From assembly GCA_023230755.1 (NCBI GenBank), contig JALNWS010000122.1, positions 1 through 13,014 of the forward strand: a stretch of DNA of 13,014 nt, written 5' to 3'. The notes under the pieces are model-generated. The model did not search any database, had not been told where the DNA came from, and saw nothing but the letters and a program-made list of their open reading frames with translations. Shown here piece after piece: positions 1 through 5,220 of this stretch (the first letter of the stretch is position 1; every line of letters begins with the position of its first letter). The DNA comes from Azoarcus sp. GTDB lineage: Bacteria > Pseudomonadota > Gammaproteobacteria > Burkholderiales > Rhodocyclaceae. The position numbers and the translations under genes were made by a program.

Positions 1-566
1 GCAGCGCCGGCACCACCGATTTCCAGTTCATGATCAAGGGTGCGGTCAAGGAAGTCGGCGTGCTGGTGATCCTCAATCAATACTACTTCGAGCACACCGG
101 CCACTATCCGCTGGGTGAGCACTTCAACGCCCGCCAGGCACCGCGCGATCATGGCGAACTGCTGCGACTGGCGCGTGAGCGTTTCGATCCCGCACACATG
201 CCCCACATCGTGGGGGTCGGCGATACGGTCACTTCCAGTACGCAGATGGTGGATGGGCAGCGCCTCCAGTTGCGCGGTGGCAGCGATCGCGGCTTTCTCA
301 CGCTGGTGCAGGCGCTGGGCGAAACCTTTGGAGCGGGCAGCACCGTGATCTATATCGACAGCAGCGGCGGCGAGGTGCGCCGTCCCGGCCTCGACGCGAC
401 CCATCTGCAGCTGCACGCTGCGGACCCGGCGCTCGAACCCTGGCCTGCGCTCGAAGGCATCACCGACCCCGCCGACCCGCTGCGGCTCGATGTCGTCTTC
501 TGCGGCGGTCACGCGCAGTACGTGCCGTTTTTCTGCGCCCTGGCCGAGCGTCGCGTGCCACGCTGA
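1..566 (+). CDS. stpA: Glucosylglycerol-phosphate phosphatase (StpA type), 3' part
   Basis: The left edge cuts this gene: the frame is open from the first full codon at position 3, and an internal Met at 30 is not the start. About 187 C-terminal residues are present, against roughly 420 for the cyanobacterial family. Recognition rests on family-typical stretches: SAGTTDFQF, GAVKEVGVLVILNQYYFEHT, YPLGEHFNARQAP, MPHIVGVGDTVTS, RGGSDRGFL and YIDSSGGEV, then FCGGHAQYVPFF near the end. GVGDTVTS looks like the late acidic motif of a HAD-type phosphatase; the nucleophile motif would lie upstream of the window. The family dephosphorylates glucosylglycerol 3-phosphate to the compatible solute glucosylglycerol in the cytosol and normally works with the synthase GgpS. 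Whether ggpS lies upstream cannot be seen. The gene converges with the Rieske gene only 21 bp away. Family assignment is from memory of the sequence, not from a search. Confidence 0.78.
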   Translation, partial: SAGTTDFQFMIKGAVKEVGVLVILNQYYFEHTGHYPLGEHFNARQAPRDHGELLRLARERFDPAHMPHIVGVGDTVTSSTQMVDGQRLQLRGGSDRGFLTLVQALGETFGAGSTVIYIDSSGGEVRRPGLDATHLQLHAADPALEPWPALEGITDPADPLRLDVVFCGGHAQYVPFFCALAERRVPR

Positions 567-587
567 TCGTGCAGCGCCAGTGTCGGC

Positions 588-920
588 TTACGCGGCAGAC
601 GACGCTGCGCTGGCGCGACTTTCGATCTCTACGATTCCGTTGACGACGCGCAGCGCGATCTTCGGCAGGCTGCATTCCTCGCCTCGAACGCAGCTGCCGT
701 CGCGCCCGTCGAACACCCACTCGTGGACCGGACAGGTGAGGTAGCGGCCGTTGAACTCGCCACGGTAGAGCGGCACATTCTGATGCGGGCAGAGGCCGTT
801 GAAGGCCTGCAGTTCGCCGCCTTCCGCCCACAGCAGGATGACTTCACGCCCGTCAACATTGTAGGGCGCTGCATCGCCTTCCATCAGGCTGCTCAGCTTG
901 CACACCGGGGTGTAGGACAT
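588..920 (-). CDS. Rieske [2Fe-2S] ferredoxin
   Basis: This 110-aa soluble protein carries one Rieske cluster motif, C44-P-H46 and C63-P-V-H66 (CPH-x16-CPVH). The two Cys and two His are the expected [2Fe-2S] ligands. There is no signal peptide or membrane anchor, so it acts in the cytosol. Size and layout match stand-alone Rieske ferredoxins that pass electrons to multicomponent oxygenases, such as TmoC/BphA3-type proteins, or NirD-like small subunits. The ATG at 918-920 is preceded by GGAG about eight bases upstream, which supports the start. No oxygenase or reductase partner is encoded nearby, so its electron donor and acceptor are unknown. It converges with the phosphatase gene and is downstream of, but about 100 bp from, the minus-strand Ala-rich gene. 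The C-terminal tail (ASAASSAA) is low complexity. The family call is firm; the physiological role is open. Confidence 0.92.
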   Translation of the reverse strand: MSYTPVCKLSSLMEGDAAPYNVDGREVILLWAEGGELQAFNGLCPHQNVPLYRGEFNGRYLTCPVHEWVFDGRDGSCVRGEECSLPKIALRVVNGIVEIESRASAASSAA

Positions 921-1022
921 GGTTCGATCTCCGTCGGGTTTGAGACAGGAAGGCGGGAGTTTGCCCTCGACCTCACGCGCCGAGCAATTCCGGGGCCTGT
1001 TCCGTGATTGAGGCGCGCTCGA

Positions 1023-1445
1023 CTACTTGTCGACATGACGTTCCAGATCGCCTGCGCGGCGTTCCCGCAGCCGCCACGCCTCCGCCAGTTTCACGATCTG
1101 CGCGCGCAGCACGTCGCCCATCCCGGTGTCGGCGCTGTGACTGAGCGCTTCCAGGCTGCGTGCAATCCGGCGTGCATCGGCGTGCGGCGTGGCAATCGCC
1201 TGGCGCGAAAGCAGGGCGAGCAGTCCGGCAAGCGCGGGCTGATGCTCGATGCTGCCGCCACCGCAGGCGGCGGTGCGCCCCGGGCTGTCGAGCAGGGCGC
1301 CAAGTTGCTCAAGTGCCTTGCGGCCGCTGGCCGCCGAGCGCGGACTGCCGGTGGCGAGGTGGTGAGCGATGCTGTTGCGCAAGGCCTCGACGAGCGCGTC
1401 GAGCTCGTGGGGCGAGGATGGGGTGTGGTCGTGGGTGATGGGCAT
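1023..1445 (-). CDS. Hypothetical Ala-rich helical protein
   Basis: I do not recognise this protein. With the start at 1443-1445 (MPITHDH...) it has 140 residues. The frame is open further upstream to 1520, but GGAGG lies about 11 bases before the 1445 ATG and the residues before it look non-protein-like, so I prefer the shorter form. The sequence has a His-rich start, then a mostly helical, Ala/Leu/Arg-rich body with a predicted-helix tail (QIVKLAEAWRLRERRAGDLERHVDK region). One CGGG segment sits mid-protein. There is no signal peptide or transmembrane segment. The opposite strand is also open over 1008-1613, but the minus-strand product has more natural composition and better amphipathic periodicity. 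It is divergent from the HARP-like gene that starts at 1580, so the two may share control. Confidence 0.62.
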   Translation of the reverse strand: MPITHDHTPSSPHELDALVEALRNSIAHHLATGSPRSAASGRKALEQLGALLDSPGRTAACGGGSIEHQPALAGLLALLSRQAIATPHADARRIARSLEALSHSADTGMGDVLRAQIVKLAEAWRLRERRAGDLERHVDK

Positions 1446-1579
1446 GTTGCGGGTGTCCTCCTTCATGTGCATGGTGGCGCTCCGGCCATTCGGGCAGCGC
1501 AGCGCTGCAGTTGGCACCATCCGTGCTTATTCGATTCCCGATCTGAATCACGCAAACGTATCGCAGCGAAGGAGCAAGC

Positions 1580-2125
1580 ATGCTGTCAGTGGAAGAAGCG
1601 CGGGCGCGTCTGAAGACCAGACCCCTGCCGGCCAATCCGTGGGTGTTCGCAAGCGATGAGGCAATCATCATCAAGGCGGACTACACCGACACCATCGAGC
1701 GCATGCTGCGCTGGGTGCCAAAAACCCGATGGAGCCCGCGCCAACGGTGCTGGATCGTGCCCCTGTCCGGGCTGGAACTGGTGCGCTCCGTGTTGCCCGA
1801 ACTGAGCCGGCTCGCCGAAGCCATGCAGGAGACACCCGTAGCACCCGAGTCGGCGCCCGCTGCGGGCAATGTCGATGGCGACGACGCCGAGGCCAGGACG
1901 TGGTTCCGTGACAGCGCACGCTTGCTGTATGGCAGCGACTGGCAGCGTGAAACCGCACGCGCCCTTGGTCGCGATGAAGCTGCGCTTGCGTGCTGGCTGG
2001 TCGGTGAGGGCGTCATGGAAGACTCGCCGGCAATCCTGCTGAACGAAATGCTCGCACTGATGCGCCGGCGCAGTGTCGATATCAGCGCCGCGGCCGATGT
2101 GCTGGCGCAGCGCATCGCGTCATGA
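1580..2125 (+). CDS. Small protein with HARP-like N-terminus and HTH-like C-terminus
   Basis: This 181-aa protein starts at an ATG with GGAG eight bases upstream. Residues about 26-75 (IIIKADYTDTIERMLRWVP, then W51-S-P-R and CWIVPL) resemble the HARP-type module, in which a short strand-helix unit is followed by a 'x-R-x-W-x-P-x-x-x-x-W-x-V-P' pattern. That module was first known from SMARCAL1/HARP helicases and also occurs in small bacterial proteins. A Pro/Ala/Glu-rich linker spans about 82-103. Residues about 115-143 (LLYGSDWQRETARALGRDEA, ending ACWLVGEG) match the 'LYG-x-x-W-Q-x-x-x-A-x-x-L-G-x-x-x-x-x-x-x-W-x-x-G' helix-turn-helix pattern common in phage and plasmid regulators. Together they suggest a nucleic-acid-binding protein. 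No helicase or nuclease motif is present. Function is unknown and the domain calls come from pattern recognition only. It is divergent from the 1023-1445 gene and converges with the 2155-2637 gene. Confidence 0.75.
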   Translation: MLSVEEARARLKTRPLPANPWVFASDEAIIIKADYTDTIERMLRWVPKTRWSPRQRCWIVPLSGLELVRSVLPELSRLAEAMQETPVAPESAPAAGNVDGDDAEARTWFRDSARLLYGSDWQRETARALGRDEAALACWLVGEGVMEDSPAILLNEMLALMRRRSVDISAAADVLAQRIAS

Positions 2126-2154
2126 TCACCTGCGTCCGCAAGCGTCCGGTGACA

Positions 2155-2637
2155 TCAGAGCGTGCGCACCTGGTCGGCGTTTGCGGCGAAGGCAAAGTGA
2201 TCGGCGCGATCGAAGACCTCGGTGGGGACATCGTAGACAAACTGGTTCTCGAACCAGGCGCTGGCGTAGGGCATGAACACCGTGTTTGCCGGCAGTTCAG
2301 TCAGCGTTTCGCCGCCGCCCAGCAGTGCCGAGCCAAAGCCGCTGTTGCCTGCGAGCGGTACGTTGTCGTCACCGAAGACCTCGAACTGAACAAAGATCTT
2401 GGCCGCTTCGACACCGCCCTCGGATGTCTTGATGCCGGTGACGCGGATGTTCTGGAAACGGCGCCCGACCTTGCCGTCATCGAGGAACTGGAAGAACTCC
2501 TGGAGTTTGCCTTTCTTGACCACGGTGCTTTCCAGAACGGGCACACCCAGTTGCGTCATGCTCAAGCCTTTGGGTTTGGCGTCCTTCAATTCGATCTGTG
2601 TCGTCTTCTCAGCCAATGCGGGCACGATGTTCTCCAT
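2155..2637 (-). CDS. Unrecognised 160-aa protein
   Basis: I do not recognise the family. The ATG at 2635-2637 gives 160 residues (MENIVPALAEKTTQIELKDA...). The frame could extend to a TTG at 2676, but that stretch overlaps the phased repeats and looks unlikely to be translated. No clear Shine-Dalgarno sequence is visible. The protein is acidic and Phe/Gly-rich, with alternating-hydrophobic stretches that suggest a beta-rich fold (RFQNIRVTGIKTSEGGVEAA, then KIFVQFEVFGDDNVPLAG). A Gly-rich loop (SGFGSALLGGGE) comes late, followed by a Tyr/Phe/Trp-rich C-terminal block (FMPYASAWFENQFVYDVPTE). There is no signal peptide and no Cys in the proposed product. It is divergent from the 2786-3121 gene across a 148-bp spacer and converges with the HARP-like gene 29 bp away. 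Composition and codon use match the neighbours, so it is most likely a real gene. Confidence 0.7.
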   Translation of the reverse strand: MENIVPALAEKTTQIELKDAKPKGLSMTQLGVPVLESTVVKKGKLQEFFQFLDDGKVGRRFQNIRVTGIKTSEGGVEAAKIFVQFEVFGDDNVPLAGNSGFGSALLGGGETLTELPANTVFMPYASAWFENQFVYDVPTEVFDRADHFAFAANADQVRTL

Positions 2638-2648
2638 GGTTTGGTTGT

Positions 2649-2678
2649 CGACAAAGGTGCGACAAAAGCGCGACAAAA
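2649..2678. repeat. Three phased direct repeats CGACAAA(A)
   Basis: CGACAAA occurs at 2649, 2660 and 2671 on the plus strand, exactly 11 bp apart; the last two copies are CGACAAAA. On the minus strand this reads as three TTTGTCG units ending 11 bases before the ATG of the 2155-2637 gene. One-turn spacing places all copies on the same helix face, as in a cooperative protein-binding site, but they could also be part of the 5' leader. The first copy overlaps a GTCGAC hexamer at 2647-2652. Confidence 0.6.
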
Positions 2679-2784
2679 GGACCGCTTTGCGCGCTGCATG
2701 GAGCCGATAAGCAGGTTCGATGCCAATCCGCTGCGCCCTCCGACCCTGACCGGGTGGCGCGCTCCATCACCCATTTCCCGGAAA

Positions 2785-2797
2785 CATGTTCAACATG
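2785..2797. promoter_or_regulatory. 13-bp palindrome over the start codons
   Basis: CATGTT-C-AACATG is a perfect inverted repeat that contains both candidate start codons (2786 and 2795) of the downstream gene. It could act as an operator or as a small RNA hairpin masking initiation. It may also be coincidence, because two nearby ATGs favour such symmetry. Confidence 0.3.
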
Positions 2798-3121
2798 AAA
2801 CAGCCCCCACTCCTGCAACGCCTGAGAGCGAAGAAACGCAGTCAGGCGATGATCGTCGGCCTCACCTGGTACACAGAAGAAACCTGGGCACAGGTCAAGG
2901 CATGCGCCACCGACCCCGAGTGCTTCGAAGACTCGTTTGAAAAATGGAAGGCGATGGCGGTCAGGGCGCGCAGGGAATTTCAGCGCGCGGGCGTGCGGGC
3001 CATCGAGTGCCAGATTGTTCCCGATGAGTTGTCAGCCTGGTGTGTGCTGAACGGGCAGCAGAACAACGCGACGTCGAGGGGCGAGTACGTATCGGAAAAG
3101 CTGAGCGCGAGCGTTGGATAG
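2786..3121 (+). CDS. Conserved hypothetical protein (~110 aa)
   Basis: The protein has 111 residues from the ATG at 2786. An in-frame ATG at 2795 or 2849 is also possible, and no strong Shine-Dalgarno sequence decides between them. The most protein-like part begins at the Met at 2849: IVGLTWYTEETWAQVKACAT, then DPECFEDSFEKWKAMAVRA, RREFQRAGVRAIECQIVPDE and LSAWCVLNG, ending in SRGEYVSEKL. It resembles a small conserved family of unknown function that I recall only as 'WYTEEEW ... DPE.FEDSF..W' proteins. Predicted structure is mixed alpha/beta, cytosolic, with no membrane segment. Three Cys (two within the conserved middle) have no obvious metal-site spacing. It is divergent from the unrecognised 2155-2637 gene and converges with the ketopantoate-reductase-like gene, with a GC hairpin between. 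Confidence 0.72.
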   Translation: MFNMKQPPLLQRLRAKKRSQAMIVGLTWYTEETWAQVKACATDPECFEDSFEKWKAMAVRARREFQRAGVRAIECQIVPDELSAWCVLNGQQNNATSRGEYVSEKLSASVG

Positions 3122-3124
3122 ATC

Positions 3125-3138
3125 GGGCGGGGCCGCCC
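3125..3138. terminator. Possible bidirectional GC hairpin
   Basis: GGGCGG / CCGCCC surround a 2-base centre (effectively a 5-bp stem with a 4-base loop). It starts four bases after the stop codon of the 2786-3121 gene and five bases before the stop of the convergent gene. There is no T-run on either strand, so the terminator call is weak and rests mostly on position. Confidence 0.3.
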
Positions 3139-3143
3139 CGCGC

Positions 3144-4118
3144 CTAGCGCAGGCCGCGGCTCTGCGCGAACACCCTCACCAGGCCGAGCAGGGCCGAAAT
3201 GTTGGGGACGGCAATGCCGGCCTTGCCCGCAATCTCGTGCACCACGCTCAGCAACGCGTCGATTTCAAGCCTGCGTCCGGCTTCGACGTCCTGCAGCATC
3301 GACGTCTTCATGGCGCCCATGGAGCGCGTGATGGCGTTGCGTGCTGCCGGCGCCTGGCCGACCGGGCAGCCGATGTACTCCCCGATGCTCGCGGCCTCTT
3401 CCATGATGCTGACGCAAAAGGCATTGACCAGCGGGTCATCGAGCAGGCGGTCCGAGGTGGCACCGGTCAGCGCCGAAATCGGGTTCATGGTCATGTTGCC
3501 CCAGAGCTTGAACCAGATCTCGCGCTGAATGTGTTCGCTCAGGGTGATGTCGAGCCCCGCGTCGGCGAGCGTTGCCGCCACCGCCCGGGTTGCGTCGGAG
3601 GGGGCTCCAAAGGGTTCGCCGATGATCAGGCCGTTGCCCATCTTCTGGATGCTGACACCGGGTTCGGCGGTGCTGCAGGCGATGTGTACGACACAGCCGA
3701 TGATCTGCGCCGACGGGATTTTCGAACGCAGCTCGTTTGCCGGGTCGACGCTGCTGAGCGCCGTCCCTTCGAGCGGTCCGTGGAGCCCGTCGAAAAACCA
3801 CCACGGCACGCCGTTCATCGCGGTCATGACCTTGGTTCCGGGGCCGATCAGGGGGGGGATGGCCGCTGCGACTGCTGCCATTGCCGGTTCTTTCACTGCA
3901 ACAATCACCAGATCCTGTGGGCCGAGTTCGGCGGGGTTCGCCACCGCACGCACCGGGTAGTCATTGCGTCTGCCCTTGGCTTCGAGCCCCAGCCCCCTGC
4001 GCTGAAGCGCGTCGAGGGTGGCGCCGCGCGCGACAACTGACAGTTCGCGTCCGCTGGCGACGATGTGCGCGCCGATCACGCCACCCACTGCACCTGCGCC
4101 GTAAAGACAGATTTTCAT
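3144..4118 (-). CDS. Ketopantoate reductase family (ApbA/PanE) oxidoreductase
   Basis: The product has 324 aa, normal for the family (about 290-330). The start at 4116-4118 is chosen because the Rossmann motif begins immediately (MKICLYGAGAVGG; G7-x-G9-x2-G12) and GGGAG lies about six bases upstream; the frame is open further, to 4238, without family similarity. Other landmarks are M101-NGV, the C-terminal domain signature EIWFKLWGNMTMNPISALTG with K204 (expected catalytic Lys) and N208/N212, and the late KTSMLQDVEAGRRLEID block with E285 (expected substrate-binding Glu). True PanE reduces 2-dehydropantoate to pantoate with NADPH for coenzyme A synthesis. Many bacteria also carry paralogs acting on other 2-oxo acids, and the WWFF after NGVP is a hint of such a paralog. 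No other pantothenate gene is nearby, so the exact substrate is uncertain. It is divergent from the DyP peroxidase. Confidence 0.9.
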   Translation of the reverse strand: MKICLYGAGAVGGVIGAHIVASGRELSVVARGATLDALQRRGLGLEAKGRRNDYPVRAVANPAELGPQDLVIVAVKEPAMAAVAAAIPPLIGPGTKVMTAMNGVPWWFFDGLHGPLEGTALSSVDPANELRSKIPSAQIIGCVVHIACSTAEPGVSIQKMGNGLIIGEPFGAPSDATRAVAATLADAGLDITLSEHIQREIWFKLWGNMTMNPISALTGATSDRLLDDPLVNAFCVSIMEEAASIGEYIGCPVGQAPAARNAITRSMGAMKTSMLQDVEAGRRLEIDALLSVVHEIAGKAGIAVPNISALLGLVRVFAQSRGLR

Positions 4119-4285
4119 GTGTGCTCCCGATCCGCGATGGTGGCTGATGTCCGCAGTTTGGCCGCGGACGACCGTGCCTGGCAACATCGCCAGTGTATCG
4201 CGCCCCGATCGGAAGCCCTGCGCAGCAGGCGTTTGCACTGGCCGCCTTGCTACGTAGAATCAGGGTTTTGCTTCCAGGACACGCG

Positions 4286-5170
4286 ATGAGTCAGTTCCAG
4301 AAAGGCATTCTCGCCCCGCTGCCCGCACAGGCGCGTCATCTTTTCTTTGCCATCGAATCGATCGAAGCACTGCCTTCCGCGCTCGATGCGCTGGCGGGGC
4401 TGGTGGATGGCGAGACGGCGGTGGTGGGGTTCGGTGAGTCGGTGCGCCATGCTCTGTCCGGTTCGCTGGGCGGGCTGCGCGCCTTTCCGCCGATCTCGGG
4501 CGTCGGCGTCGACGTGCCCTCGACCCAGCATGCGATGTGGTGCTGGCTGCGTGGCGAAGACCGTGGCGAACTGCTGCACCGGACGCGCGCCATCGAAGCC
4601 GCCGTGTCACCGGCCCTGGCGCTGGTGCTGGCGACCGACACCTTCTGCTATGACAACGGTCGTGACCTGACCGGCTACGAGGACGGCACCGAGAATCCGA
4701 AGGGCGATGAGGCGCTGGTGGCGGCCTTCGCCGCAGACGATGCAGCGCCGGGCGAGGCGGGTGGCAGCTACGTCGCCGTTCAGCACTGGACACACGATCT
4801 CGACACCTTTGCGGCGTTGCCGACGGCGGAGCAGGACAATGTGTTCGGGCGCCGCAGAAGCGACAACGAGGAACTCGACGATGCGCCGGTTTCGGCTCAT
4901 GTGAAACGCACTGCACAGGAGAGCTTTGAGCCCGAAGCCTTCGTGCTGCGGCGCTCGATGCCTTGGGTGGAAGGGCGCGAAGCGGGCCTGCTGTTCGTGG
5001 CCTTCGGCCATACGCTCGACGCCTTCGAGGCGCAGCTGCGGCGCATGGCCGGGCTGGAAGATGGCGTGACCGACGCGTTGTTCAGCTTCAGCCAGCCGAC
5101 GACGGGCGGATACTACTGGTGCCCGCCGCTGACGGCGGGGCGCATCGATCTGCGTGCCCTGATGGGCTGA
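4286..5170 (+). CDS. DyP-type heme peroxidase (YfeX-like)
   Basis: The protein has 294 aa, close to E. coli YfeX (about 299). The ATG at 4286 has AGGA eight bases upstream and the product opens with the family-typical MSQFQKGIL; upstream in-frame Met codons lack similarity. The DyP signature GYEDGTENP gives D133 in GxxDG as the distal Asp. H205 (SAHVKRT) is the expected proximal heme ligand and R222 in LRRSMPW the distal Arg, by alignment from memory with YfeX. The C-terminal TTGGYYWCPPL block is also typical. It is expected to reduce H2O2 while oxidising phenolic, dye-like or porphyrin substrates; the natural substrate of this group is not settled. There is no Tat signal, so it should be cytosolic, and I see no encapsulin gene or obvious encapsulin-targeting tail. 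It converges with katG, forming a two-peroxidase neighbourhood. Confidence 0.93.
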   Translation: MSQFQKGILAPLPAQARHLFFAIESIEALPSALDALAGLVDGETAVVGFGESVRHALSGSLGGLRAFPPISGVGVDVPSTQHAMWCWLRGEDRGELLHRTRAIEAAVSPALALVLATDTFCYDNGRDLTGYEDGTENPKGDEALVAAFAADDAAPGEAGGSYVAVQHWTHDLDTFAALPTAEQDNVFGRRRSDNEELDDAPVSAHVKRTAQESFEPEAFVLRRSMPWVEGREAGLLFVAFGHTLDAFEAQLRRMAGLEDGVTDALFSFSQPTTGGYYWCPPLTAGRIDLRALMG

Positions 5171-5176
5171 AACCGG

Positions 5177-5206
5177 TTCGGCGCAAGCCCGCGGGCCTGC
5201 GCCGAA
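5177..5206. terminator. Hairpin between DyP gene and katG
   Basis: TTCGGCGCA (5177-5185) and TGCGCCGAA (5198-5206) form a perfect 9-bp stem. The 12-base interior contains GCCCGCGGGC and can partly pair. It lies between two convergent stop codons (6 bp after the DyP stop, 14 bp before the katG stop), the usual place for a bidirectional terminator. No T-run follows on either strand, so it may instead help Rho-dependent ends or protect the 3' ends. Confidence 0.6.
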
Positions 5207-5220
5207 TCGCTTGCTGCTGC

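Noticed and set aside
567..610. Terminator between the phosphatase and Rieske genes
   Set aside because: GCGCCAG/CTGGCGC can pair, but with a loop of nearly 40 bases reaching into the Rieske coding sequence and with no T-run.
1008..1613. A 201-codon plus-strand frame opposite the Ala-rich protein
   Set aside because: Its end overlaps the better-supported gene that starts at 1580 with a good Shine-Dalgarno sequence, and its residues look like an antisense shadow.
2122..2940. A 272-codon plus-strand frame overlapping two other genes
   Set aside because: It covers the minus-strand 160-aa gene and the start of the plus-strand 2786 gene in another frame, with no ribosome binding site or domain.
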